DNA of 64,000 bases from Georgenia sp. TF02-10 (GTDB lineage Bacteria > Actinomycetota > Actinomycetes > Actinomycetales > Actinomycetaceae). Where the stretch lies: the NCBI RefSeq assembly GCF_022759505.1, contig NZ_CP094289.1, forward strand, positions 3,162,001 to 3,226,000. The letters run 5' to 3'. Shown here in pieces: positions 41,469 through 49,767 of this stretch. Each line of letters starts with the position of its first letter. Positions within the stretch are counted from its first letter, which is position 1. The notes beneath the pieces are model-generated. The model did not search any database. It was not told the origin of the DNA and worked only from the letters and a program-made list of their open reading frames with translations. Made by a program: the position numbers and the translations under genes.

Positions 41469-42677
41469 TCAGGCGGCGCCGCGCCGGTACGCCGGCGTCG
41501 TCAGCGCGAGCACGGCGAGGCCGGCGAGGACCGCCCCGAGGATGACCACGGACATCGCCGCCGCGTCCTCGCCGAGCACGCCCACCAGCGGGCTGATCAC
41601 CCCGGCCACCCCCGCCTGGAGCGCCCCGACCAGCGCCGCCGCCGCACCGGCCCGCTCGCCGTGGCGGGTCAGGGCCAGCGCCGAGGCGTTCGGCGGGATC
41701 ACCGAGTTGACGGTGAGCAGCAGCCACAGCGGGACCAGCAGGCCCACCAGCCCGCCGGCCCCGGTCTCGGCGACGAGGAGCAGCACGACGCCGAGCGCCG
41801 CCGCCACCGGCATGGCCACCCGGAGGATGGCGAGGGGAGCGAAGCGCCGGACCAGGGACGCGTTGACCTGCGAGCCCAGGATGATCCCGACCCCGTTGAC
41901 CGCGAACAGCAGCGCGAAGACGTTGGCGGAGAGCCCGTACCCCTCCCGGAGCACGAACGGGGAACCCGCCACGTAGCTCATCAGGGCGGCCAGGCCCAGG
42001 CCGGGCAGGACGGCCAGGCCCATGAACTGCCGGTCCCGCAGCAGGGTCCGGTACCCCCGCAGGGTCCCGCCCAGCCCGTCCCGCCGTCGTCGGGCCGGGG
42101 GCAGCGTCTCGGGCAGGGCGAGGGCGACGACGACGAGCAGCACCAGCCCGAGCACGGCGAGCGCGCCGAAGGTGCCGCGCCAGCCCCACCACCCGGCGAT
42201 CAGCCCGCCGAGCGACGGCGCGAAGAGCGGCGCGACGCCGATGACGAGCATGAGCCGGGACAGCACCACCGACGCGCCGGCGCCGCTGTACCGGTCACGG
42301 ATGACGGCCATCGCGCAGACGGTGGCGGCGGAGTTGCCGATGCCCTGGATCACCCGGAGCGCCAGCAGCGGCAGGATGTCGGGCGCCACCATGCACAGCA
42401 CCGACGCGACGACGTGGATGCTCACCCCCACCAGCACCGGGCCGCGGCGGCCGTGCCGGTCGGACAGCGGTCCCATGAGGAGCTGGCCCAGGGCGCCGCC
42501 GACGAGGACGCCGGTGATCGTGCCCTGGACCAGGGCGGCGGTGGTGGACAGGTCGGCGGCGACGTCGGGCAAGGACGGCAGGTACAGGTCGGTGGTGACG
42601 GCCGGCAGGGCGGCCATCGCGCCGACGAGGACGACGAACGCCGCGCCCGGGCGCGCGGCGGGGGCGGGGAAGCTCAC
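41469..42677 (-). CDS. MFS drug exporter (Bcr/CflA family)
   Basis: About 402 aa, GTG 42677 (VSFPAPAARPGAAFVV). Twelve hydrophobic segments, with LPAVTTDLYLPSLPDVAADL in helix 1, LMGPLSDRHGRRGPVLVG (motif A), and RVIQGIGNSAATVCAMAVIR (motif C region) as in Bcr/CflA exporters. Likely exports small drugs by proton antiport. Confidence 0.88.
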   Translation of the reverse strand: MSFPAPAARPGAAFVVLVGAMAALPAVTTDLYLPSLPDVAADLSTTAALVQGTITGVLVGGALGQLLMGPLSDRHGRRGPVLVGVSIHVVASVLCMVAPDILPLLALRVIQGIGNSAATVCAMAVIRDRYSGAGASVVLSRLMLVIGVAPLFAPSLGGLIAGWWGWRGTFGALAVLGLVLLVVVALALPETLPPARRRRDGLGGTLRGYRTLLRDRQFMGLAVLPGLGLAALMSYVAGSPFVLREGYGLSANVFALLFAVNGVGIILGSQVNASLVRRFAPLAILRVAMPVAAALGVVLLLVAETGAGGLVGLLVPLWLLLTVNSVIPPNASALALTRHGERAGAAAALVGALQAGVAGVISPLVGVLGEDAAAMSVVILGAVLAGLAVLALTTPAYRRGAA

Positions 42678-42776
42678 GGGGCGGCATCGTCCCACGTGGC
42701 AGCGTCTGCGCGCGGTGCCGGTCCAGGAGGCCGTGCACCGGCGGGGCGTGCGGCCGGCGCGGTGGGCCCGGACGGC

Positions 42777-43370
42777 TCAGCCGCCCCGGGCGGTCGCGGT
42801 GGCCTGCAGCGCGATGCCGCCGCGCCACCGTTCGAGCACCCACGGCACGAGCGGTGGCCGGGCCACGCTGCTCAGCGTGACCTGGGCGGTGTACCCGTCA
42901 GTGGTGCCGGTGGGCTCGGCCACCCGCAGCTGGTCGAACTCGCCCAGCAGGTCCGCCGGGGCCTGCCCGAGGTAGGCGTCCACCGCGGAGCGGACCGTGG
43001 TGTCGGTGAGCGGCACCCGGGTCGGGGTGCCGGCCCCGGCCTCCTGGGTCGTGTAGTACGTCACGGTGTCCAGGGCGTCGGCGGCGTCGGCGGCAGCGGC
43101 GTCGGCGAGGGCGAGGAGCCGCTTGCGCTCGATGTGCACCGCGGTCGCGGAGGCGACGACGAGCACGAGGACGAGCGCCAGCACGGCGAAGCCCAGGGTG
43201 AGCAGCATGATCTGGCCGGAGTCGCCGTCGGCCCGCTGGCCCCACCCGTGCCGGCCCCACCAGTCCCGCCCGCCGACCGCCGGCGGGCTGCGCCGACGGC
43301 GACCGACCGCCGCCGGTGGCGAGGACCGCCAGCCGCCCAGACCGCGGCGGGCGGACGCTCCCCCGCTCAT
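42777..43370 (-). CDS. TadG-like pilus assembly protein
   Basis: 197 aa from ATG 43370, overlapping the previous stop. After ~55 basic/Gly/Trp residues comes the TadE/G-like start SGQIMLLTLGFAVLALVLVL and VVASATAVHIERKRLLALAD, one membrane helix followed by the helix found in putative Flp-pilus TadG proteins. Last gene of the tad operon. Confidence 0.75.
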   Translation of the reverse strand: MSGGASARRGLGGWRSSPPAAVGRRRRSPPAVGGRDWWGRHGWGQRADGDSGQIMLLTLGFAVLALVLVLVVASATAVHIERKRLLALADAAAADAADALDTVTYYTTQEAGAGTPTRVPLTDTTVRSAVDAYLGQAPADLLGEFDQLRVAEPTGTTDGYTAQVTLSSVARPPLVPWVLERWRGGIALQATATARGG

Positions 43371-43840
43371 CGCTCGGTCTCCCGGAACTCCCCGACGACG
43401 GCGACGTGCGTGGCGTGCACCGGCACGGCCACCGGCACAGCCCGAGCGAGCACGTCGGGGACCAGCGGCAGGTCGACCTCGCTGCGGACCTCGACGACGA
43501 CGCGGGCGCCCGGGGTCAGGCACGGGTCGGCGGTGCAGGTGGCGGTCAGCGCCGCGGCGCCGTCGACGGCGAAGCCCTGGTCGGCCAGCGCGAGCTCGAC
43601 GGCGGCCCGCCCGCGCGCGGTGGCGTCGGCCATGGTCTCGGCCTGGGCGACGATCCGGCCGGCCTCGCGGGCGGCGCCCTCGGTGGCGAAGGCGGCGGCC
43701 TGCACCCGGCCGAGGGTCAGCACGAGGTAGACGAGCGGGACGAGGAGCAGGAGCGTCACGCCGAGGAACTCCACCACCGCGCTCCCCCGGTCCGCGCCGT
43801 CGGCGTCGAGGCGGCGCCACCACCGGACCAGGGCGATCAT
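43367..43840 (-). CDS. TadE-like pilus assembly protein 2
   Basis: 157 aa. GSAVVEFLGVTLLLLVPLVY, then LVLTLGRVQAAAFATEGAAR, is the classic TadE prepilin-like N-terminus with Glu after the helix start. Two Cys follow (TCTADPC). Overlaps both neighbours (ATGA). Confidence 0.8.
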   Translation of the reverse strand: MIALVRWWRRLDADGADRGSAVVEFLGVTLLLLVPLVYLVLTLGRVQAAAFATEGAAREAGRIVAQAETMADATARGRAAVELALADQGFAVDGAAALTATCTADPCLTPGARVVVEVRSEVDLPLVPDVLARAVPVAVPVHATHVAVVGEFRETER

Positions 43841-44364
43841 GGCCCGGCCCCGGCCGGGTGCGGCGGCTCGAGCACGGCGTGGCCCTGGACCTCCAGCACG
43901 CCGGTAGGCCCGAGCAGCCCGATGACCGGGAGCGGCGCGCGGACCGCCACCCGGACGAGCGTGCTGCCGCCCCGCTCGACGGTGCTGGCCGCAACGTCCT
44001 GGCCGTACCGCGGGGACAGGCTCAGGCCGATGAGCTCCTCGGTCCGGGCCGCCCCCTCGGCCGGGCTGGACCCGAGGAGGGCGCCGCGCCGGGCCCCCTC
44101 GGACGCGGCGTCGACGAGGGTGTTGCGCACGTGCAGGGCGAGGCCGAGCTGGAGGACCGCAACGACGAGGGTGAGGACGAGGACCGCGACGAGGATGAAG
44201 TCGACCATCGCCGACCCGCGGGTCGGGGCGGCGGCGAGCCGGGACCAGCGGCCGCCGGGACTGGGGCGTGCGGACGGGGCCGGTGCGGGCCGTCCCGGTG
44301 CGGGAGGCGCCGGCACGAGCGGCGCCGACGCAAGTCCTGGGGCGGGCCCTGGGGCGACCCGCAC
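43837..44364 (-). CDS. TadE-like pilus assembly protein 1
   Basis: About 175 aa from GTG 44364. RGSAMVDFILVAVLVLTLVV, then VAVLQLGLALHVRNTLVDAA and SEGARRGALLG, is TadE-like, with Asp in place of the usual Glu. The first 45 residues are Pro/Ala-rich. The frame continues open far upstream, so the exact start is uncertain. Confidence 0.75.
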   Translation of the reverse strand: MRVAPGPAPGLASAPLVPAPPAPGRPAPAPSARPSPGGRWSRLAAAPTRGSAMVDFILVAVLVLTLVVAVLQLGLALHVRNTLVDAASEGARRGALLGSSPAEGAARTEELIGLSLSPRYGQDVAASTVERGGSTLVRVAVRAPLPVIGLLGPTGVLEVQGHAVLEPPHPAGAGP

Positions 44365-44375
44365 GGGCGCACCGC

Positions 44376-44588
44376 TCAGACGCTGAGCACCCGGTTGATC
44401 GCCGTCTGGAACACGTTGGTCAGGGCCGGACCAGCGATCGCCCAGATCGCGATGACCAGGCCGGCGGTCATCAGGGTGACCAGCACCCAGCCGGGCACGT
44501 CCCCGCGCTCGGGGTCGTCCTCCCGGTGGGGCCAGGTGAGGTGGGGCCAGGCGAGGTGGGCGGTGAGCAGGAGCAGGGTGGTCCACAT
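44376..44588 (-). CDS. Pilin-like small membrane protein
   Basis: 70 aa from ATG 44588, preceded by GGAGGA at seven bases. One amphipathic/hydrophobic helix (DVPGWVLVTLMTAGLVIAIW) after an acidic segment (PHREDDPERG), then TNVFQTAINRVLSV. Position after tadC matches the place of the Flp-type pilin in actinobacterial tad operons. The usual GAEY processing site is not evident. Confidence 0.65.
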   Translation of the reverse strand: MWTTLLLLTAHLAWPHLTWPHREDDPERGDVPGWVLVTLMTAGLVIAIWAIAGPALTNVFQTAINRVLSV

Positions 44589-44865
44589 GGGTCGGTCCTC
44601 CAGGGGTGCGGGTCGGGACGGGGCCTGGGCGCTGAACGGGGGCGGTAGATGCGGCAGGGGCGGCGGATGCGGCAGAGACCGCGGACGGGGTGGCATCGCC
44701 GGATGAGGCGAGGCCGGAGGTTGCGGCGTGGCCGTTCGGCGAGACGGGGGCGCTGCCGTTCGGCGCGACGGGGCCGGCGGGCGAGACCCGGCCGTCGCGC
44801 GGGACGGGGCCGCCCGACGAGACCCGGCCAGGGCCCCGGGCCGGCGCCGGCCGGGGCGCGGTCAT
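44589..44865 (-). other. Coding-like stretch coupled to tadC, open into pilin gene
   Basis: An ATG at 44865 overlaps the tadC stop (ATGA) and opens a frame with strong GC bias at third positions (MTAPRPAPARGPGRVSSGGP onward, Ala/Pro/Ser-rich). It reaches the pilin gene out of frame and has no stop before 43837. Either an unannotated linker protein, or the true N-terminus of the pilin split by a frameshift. Confidence 0.35.
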
Positions 44866-45794
44866 AGGCCCACCTCGAGGACGGCGAGGCCGGGGAACAC
44901 CGCGAAGAGGACGGTGACGGGGAGCACCAGGAAGACGACCGGGACCATCATCATGATCTCCTTCTTCCCGCCCGTCTCCATCAGCTCCTGGCGGGCGCCC
45001 TCCCGGGCGTCCTGGGCCTGGGCGCGCAGCACCTCCGCCAGCGGGGTGCCGCGCTCGAGCGCGACCGCGATGCCCTCGGCGAACCGGGCGACGGTGGGGG
45101 CGTCGGTGCGGCCGGCCATCCGCTCCAGGGCCACCACCAGCGGCACCCCGGAGCGGGCGTCGACCAGGGTGCGGCGGACCTCGGCGGCGAGCTCGCCGCG
45201 GGTGGTGCCGGCGACCCGCTCGAGCGCACCGACCGGCCCCTGCCCCGCGGAGACGGCAAGCGCGAGGAGCTCGGCGACGTCGGGCAGCTCGGCCCGCATC
45301 CGCTCCTGGCGGCGCCGCGCGGTGGTGGTGAGCACCCGGTCGCGGGCCACGGCGCCACCGACCCCGGCGAGCAGAACCCCCGCGAGCAGCGGCACCAGCG
45401 GCGCGCCCCGCAGCGTGCCCAGCGTCAGGGCCCCCAGCAGGGCCACGGCGACGGCGACGGCGGCCCACACCAGCTGCTCCATCCGGAGCTGGTCCGGGGT
45501 CAGGTCGCTACCGGCGAGCTGCAAGCGCCGACGGATGCTGACCGTGGAGGAGCCGAGCCGCTCCAGGACCCGGCTGGCGTCGGCGAGCCACGGGGTCAGC
45601 AGCCGCTCAAGGGTGGGGAAGGGCGTGTGCAGCTGCCGCTCGGCCAGGAGTCTGGAGGTGCGCGGCCGCTCCCGCAGGTAGGGCGTCAGCCGCTCCGTCA
45701 GGGTGATCCGGCGGGCGGCCAGGCGCCACAGCACCAGGCACAGGCCGAGCCCGCCGACCAGGCCGGCCAGCGCGCCGAGCGCGGCGGGGCTCAT
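44862..45794 (-). CDS. tadC: TadC-like pilus assembly membrane protein
   Basis: 310 aa, ATG 45794. GspF/T2SSF domain with ELPDVAELLALAVSAGQGPV, then ALERVAGTTRGELAAEV, VALERGTPLAEVLRAQAQDA and ELMETGGKKEIMMMVPVVFL. Helices at both ends. Overlaps tadB (ATGA). Confidence 0.88.
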   Translation of the reverse strand: MSPAALGALAGLVGGLGLCLVLWRLAARRITLTERLTPYLRERPRTSRLLAERQLHTPFPTLERLLTPWLADASRVLERLGSSTVSIRRRLQLAGSDLTPDQLRMEQLVWAAVAVAVALLGALTLGTLRGAPLVPLLAGVLLAGVGGAVARDRVLTTTARRRQERMRAELPDVAELLALAVSAGQGPVGALERVAGTTRGELAAEVRRTLVDARSGVPLVVALERMAGRTDAPTVARFAEGIAVALERGTPLAEVLRAQAQDAREGARQELMETGGKKEIMMMVPVVFLVLPVTVLFAVFPGLAVLEVGL

Positions 45795-46648
45795 CGCAGC
45801 ACCCGCTGGTCCTCGGGCAGCCGGCCGATGCGCACCATCAGCCAGTAGGCGGCCGCCGAGCAGGCCCCGCCGAGGGCCAGGACGACCACCCCGGCGGCGG
45901 TGCTGTAGGCGGCGGTCGTCTCCTCCCGGGTGGCCAGCAGCACGAGCACGAGCCACGGCGCGGCGACGGCCAGCCGGGCGCCGTTGACGGTCCAGGACTG
46001 CCGGGCCTCGAGCTCGCCCCGGGTGCGGAGGTCCTCGCGAAGCATCTGCGCCAGGGTGCGCAGCAGCCGGCCCAGCTCGGTGCCGCCGACGTCCCGGGTC
46101 AGCCGCAGCGCCTCCACGATCCGGTCCGCGACCGGGTCGGCCAGCCGGGCCTTGAGCGTCTCCAGGGCGTCGTCGAACCGGCCGGCGGCGCGGTAGTCCT
46201 CGGCGAATCGGCGGAACTCCGTCCGCACCTCCTCCGGCCCCCGCTCGGCCAGCGCGATCAGCCCCTCGGGCAGGGACAGCCCGGCCCGGATGCCCGAGGC
46301 GAGGTCGTCGATGACCTCCGGCCACACCGTGCGCAGCAGCGTGCGGCGGTGGCGGGCCCGGGAGCGCACCAGCGCCCAGGGCAGGGTGCCGGCGAGCACG
46401 GCGAAGCACGCCGCGATCGGCGCGGCGGTCAGCGCCAGCCCGAGCAGGCCCACCGCGGCGCCCAGGCCCAGCGAGGTCAGCAGCAGCGACGTGGGGCTGA
46501 CGGCCGGCGCGCCGGCCTGGACCAGGAGGTCCTGGGTGCGCTGGGTCCAGGTGGGCCGCGAGCGCCGGCGGGGCGCGGCGGGCGGGAAGCAGGAGAACCA
46601 GACGGAGAGCAGACCGGCGCCGAGGAGCAGGCCGGCGACGACGCCCAC
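45791..46648 (-). CDS. tadB: TadB-like pilus assembly membrane protein
   Basis: 285 aa. GTG 46648 is two bases past the tadA stop. T2SSF region: VWPEVIDDLASGIRAGLSLP, then FDDALETLKARLADPVADRI, RDVGGTELGRLLRTLAQML and LRTRGELEARQSWTVNGARL. Inner-membrane platform with TadC. Confidence 0.87.
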   Translation of the reverse strand: MGVVAGLLLGAGLLSVWFSCFPPAAPRRRSRPTWTQRTQDLLVQAGAPAVSPTSLLLTSLGLGAAVGLLGLALTAAPIAACFAVLAGTLPWALVRSRARHRRTLLRTVWPEVIDDLASGIRAGLSLPEGLIALAERGPEEVRTEFRRFAEDYRAAGRFDDALETLKARLADPVADRIVEALRLTRDVGGTELGRLLRTLAQMLREDLRTRGELEARQSWTVNGARLAVAAPWLVLVLLATREETTAAYSTAAGVVVLALGGACSAAAYWLMVRIGRLPEDQRVLR

Positions 46649-46650
46649 CG

Positions 46651-47889
46651 CTACCGCCCGCCGTCGTCGTCGGCCAGCAGCGCGGCCAGGTCGATCCCGG
46701 CGCGGGCGAACCGGTCCTCCCCGGCCGGGAAGCCGCCACCGCGCACCAGGTGCCCGTCCCGGCGGACGTACAGCTCGGCGGTCTCCACCACGCCCTCCTC
46801 CACCCGGCCGGTGACGGCGACCACCTCGCGCACGGTGCGGCGGCCGTCCCGGTCGAGCTCGAGGTGCACGACGACGTCGATCGCGGCGGCCACGGTGGGC
46901 ACGACGAACGCGGCGGTGACGTTCTCCCCGGCCAGCAGCGGCAGGGTGCACAGCTTGGTGACGGCCTCCCGGGCGGAGTTGGCGTGCAGCGTGCACATCC
47001 CCGGGATGCCGGCGTTGAGGGCGACGAGCATGTCGAAGGCCTCCGCCTCGCGGACCTCGCCGATGATGATCCGGTCCGGCCGCATCCGCAGGGACTCCTT
47101 GACCAACCGCCGCAGCGGGACCTCCCCCACGCCCTCGAGGTTGGGCTGGCGGGTCTGCATCGCCACGGTGTCGCGGTTCGCCAGCCGCAGCTCGAAGACC
47201 TCCTCGCAGGTGATCACCCGCTGCCCGGGCGGGATCGACCCGGCGAGCGCGCCGAGCATGGTGGTCTTGCCCGCCTGGGTGGCGCCGGAGACCAGCACAT
47301 TCATCCCGGCGAGGACGGCCGCGTCGAGGAACGCCGCGGCCGCCGCGGTCAGGGACCCGCGCGCGACGAGGTCGGCCAACGACCGGGCGCGGGTGACGTA
47401 CTTGCGGACGTTGACGGCCCACTCCGCCCGGGTGATGTCCGGGATGACCACGTGCACCCGCTCGCCGCTGGCCAGGGCGGCGTCGACGAAGGGTGTGCTC
47501 AGGTCCAGCCGCCGGCCGGAGGCCCGGAGCATGCGCTCGACGAGGTCGCGGACCTGGACCCGGTCCAGGATCGTCGTGGTCAGCTCGGCCCGGCCGGACC
47601 GGGCCACGAAGAGCTTACCCGGTTCATTGATCCAGAGCTCCTCCACCTCGGGGTCGTCGAGGTAGCGCTGCAGCGGGCCCAGGCCGGCGACGGCGTCGAG
47701 CACGTCCCGGGCCGCGCCGTCGGGGTCCGGCAGCGGGGGGACCAGGCCGGCGACGGAGCGGTCCTCGTAGTCCGCGAGCGCCGCGGCCACCAGGCTCCGC
47801 ACGCCGTCGGCGTCCCGGCTGGGGTCCAGGCCGCGTCGGCGCACGAGCTCGCGGACCTCGGACTCCAGCAGCGCGACCCCGTCGTCCAT
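46651..47889 (-). CDS. tadA: TadA/CpaF secretion ATPase
   Basis: About 412 aa, taking ATG 47889 (MDDGVALLESEVRELV) with GGGGGT before it; ATG 47934 adds 15 residues. LVSGATQAGKTTMLGALAGS (Walker A), VFELRLANRDTVAMQTRQPN, RPDRIIIGEVREAEAFDML (Walker B) and GMCTLHANSAREA (His box). Powers pilus assembly. First gene of the operon. Confidence 0.93.
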   Translation of the reverse strand: MDDGVALLESEVRELVRRRGLDPSRDADGVRSLVAAALADYEDRSVAGLVPPLPDPDGAARDVLDAVAGLGPLQRYLDDPEVEELWINEPGKLFVARSGRAELTTTILDRVQVRDLVERMLRASGRRLDLSTPFVDAALASGERVHVVIPDITRAEWAVNVRKYVTRARSLADLVARGSLTAAAAAFLDAAVLAGMNVLVSGATQAGKTTMLGALAGSIPPGQRVITCEEVFELRLANRDTVAMQTRQPNLEGVGEVPLRRLVKESLRMRPDRIIIGEVREAEAFDMLVALNAGIPGMCTLHANSAREAVTKLCTLPLLAGENVTAAFVVPTVAAAIDVVVHLELDRDGRRTVREVVAVTGRVEEGVVETAELYVRRDGHLVRGGGFPAGEDRFARAGIDLAALLADDDGGR

Positions 47890-48038
47890 CACCACCCCCA
47901 GGTGCTGACCCGGCGCGCCCCCGCGCCGGTGCATGCGGAGAAGGTAGGCGAGGATCGGCCCGGACGGAAGGGGTTCGGCGACACCTGTGGACGTCCTGGC
48001 CCCCGGCGCGGCGGCGGACAGCGGGCCGGGCTGGCGCC

Positions 48039-48044
48039 TACCGT
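48039..48044 (+). promoter_or_regulatory. Leaderless -10 element of the phosphotransferase gene
   Basis: TACCGT, six bases before the GTG start at 48051. Same hexamer and spacing class as the pncB promoter. Confidence 0.45.
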
Positions 48045-48050
48045 TGCCCC

Positions 48051-49547
48051 GTGGTCCGTTCCGCGCTCGCCCTCGCCGCCCTCGCCACCACGGCCCTGCC
48101 CGGCCTGGACGTGGTGGCCACCCGCCCGCCGCAGCGCGTCGGCGCCGACTTCCAGACCACCGGGATCCTGGACGCCGGCGGCCGGCACTGGGTGGTGCTC
48201 GCGCCGCTGCACCCCGCCGCCGGGGCGGCGCTGGAGGGGGAGGTGGCGCTGCTGGGCAACCTCGCGGCCGTCGTCGACGCCGGCCGGCTGCCCTTCGACG
48301 TGCCCCGGCCGGAGGGCTTCGCGGTGCTGCCCGAGGGCGGCCGGGCGATGGTCTACCGCCAGCTCGTGGGCCGGCCGCTGGACCTGGACCGGCTCACCGC
48401 CGGCCCGGGCCTGTCGGCCGAGGTCGGCCGGGCGATCGCGGCCCTGCACGAGCTCGACGTCGCCGTCGTCGCCGACTCCGGGCTGCCGGTCTACGACGCC
48501 GAGACCTACCGGACCCGGTGCCTGGCCGAGGTCGACGAGGCGGCGCGGACCGGGCACGTGCCCGCGGTGCTGCTGAGCCGGTGGGAGCGGGCGCTGGAGG
48601 ACGTGGCGCTGTGGCGCTTCCGGACCACCCCGGTGCACGGGGACCTGGCGCCGGAGCAGGTGCTCGTCCACGAGGGCCGGGTCTCGGCCCTGCTCGGCCT
48701 GGCGGAGGCGCACGTGGGCGACCCGGCTGAGGACCTGGCCTGGCTGGTCGCCGCGGCGCCGGAGGAGTCCCTCGACGCGATCGAGGAGGCCTACGCGATG
48801 GCCCGCACCGAGGGCGCAGACGCGCACCTGATCGACCGGGCGCTGCTCGTCGCCGAGCTGGCGCTGGCGCGGTGGCTGCTGCATGGGGTCCGCACCGGGG
48901 ACCCGGCGGTGGTCGAGGACGCCGCGCGGATGCTCCGCGAGCTGGCCGAGGACGTCGCCGACGCACCGCCGATCGGGGCCGCGGAGCCGGTGGTCCGGCC
49001 GGCTGAGGGGTACGAGCCGGCGGAGGGGTACGTGCCGGACGACGGCGACCGGGGGGTGGGTGCGTCCGCGGGCCGGGCCGCCGCTCCGGTGGGCGGGGCC
49101 GGTGCCACGGCCGCCGGCGCCACGGCCGACAGTGCCACGGCCGCCGGTGCCACGGCCGGCGGGGACGGGGCCGGCGGAGACCCGGCGGCGGTCACCGAGG
49201 AGCTCAACCTCGGCGCGGCGCTGCCCGACTTCCTGCGCGAGGAGGCCGCCGCGGCCGACATCCCGGCTCCCGCCAGCACCGCCCCCGAGGACGGGCCGCA
49301 CTCCGGCGACGCCGACCAGCCCGCGTCTGGCACGGCCCCCGTGGCAGGCGTCGAGGCCGACGACGCCGCGGCACCTGCCGCCGGCGCTACCGCCGCGCAG
49401 CCGGGCAGCGAGGACGCACCGGCCGCCGCGGATCCGGCGGCCACCGGGATGACGCACGACGGCGACGCAGCGGCGAGCGCGCCGGACGACCCGTCGGCGG
49501 ACGGCCGGAACAAGTCGTCGGCGGACGCCCGGGACAAGGACGCCTGA
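48051..49547 (+). CDS. Phosphotransferase-like protein (APH fold) with long tail
   Basis: 498 aa. Residues 25-290 resemble aminoglycoside/macrolide phosphotransferases: IAALHELDVAVVADSGLPVY, TTPVHGDLAPEQVLVHEGRV (HGD catalytic loop with D-x4-Q/N), and AHVGDPAEDLAWLVAA (DP motif). The DFG-like Asp is in GDPAEDL. The last ~200 residues are low-complexity Ala/Gly/Asp/Thr. Adjacent to adnAB, a conserved position in actinobacteria; role unknown. Confidence 0.8.
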   Translation: MVRSALALAALATTALPGLDVVATRPPQRVGADFQTTGILDAGGRHWVVLAPLHPAAGAALEGEVALLGNLAAVVDAGRLPFDVPRPEGFAVLPEGGRAMVYRQLVGRPLDLDRLTAGPGLSAEVGRAIAALHELDVAVVADSGLPVYDAETYRTRCLAEVDEAARTGHVPAVLLSRWERALEDVALWRFRTTPVHGDLAPEQVLVHEGRVSALLGLAEAHVGDPAEDLAWLVAAAPEESLDAIEEAYAMARTEGADAHLIDRALLVAELALARWLLHGVRTGDPAVVEDAARMLRELAEDVADAPPIGAAEPVVRPAEGYEPAEGYVPDDGDRGVGASAGRAAAPVGGAGATAAGATADSATAAGATAGGDGAGGDPAAVTEELNLGAALPDFLREEAAAADIPAPASTAPEDGPHSGDADQPASGTAPVAGVEADDAAAPAAGATAAQPGSEDAPAAADPAATGMTHDGDAAASAPDDPSADGRNKSSADARDKDA

Positions 49548-49625
49548 CTGCCCCAGACTGACTGCCCCAGACTGCCGGCCCGGCCGCGAGTTCGCTGGTT
49601 CGTGCCGAGGTCGAGGTTGTCCGCC

Positions 49626-49672
49626 GAGTTCGCCAGCTGTGACTAGCGAACTGGGCTCGGACTGGCGAACTC
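49626..49672. terminator. Inverted repeat between convergent genes
   Basis: Arms GAGTTCGCCAG (49626-49636) and CTGGCGAACTC (49662-49672) are perfect; a nested GCGAACT lies between. Just before it, GACTGCCCCAGACT is repeated twice. Probably a bidirectional terminator. Confidence 0.6.
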
Positions 49673-49767
49673 AGCACCGTCCGGCGGCGCGAGTCCGCTC
49701 GTTCGAGCCGAGGTCGCTGATGGAGCAGGTGCCGCCCCAGCCACCGGCGGCCCACCCGCCGGGGCGC

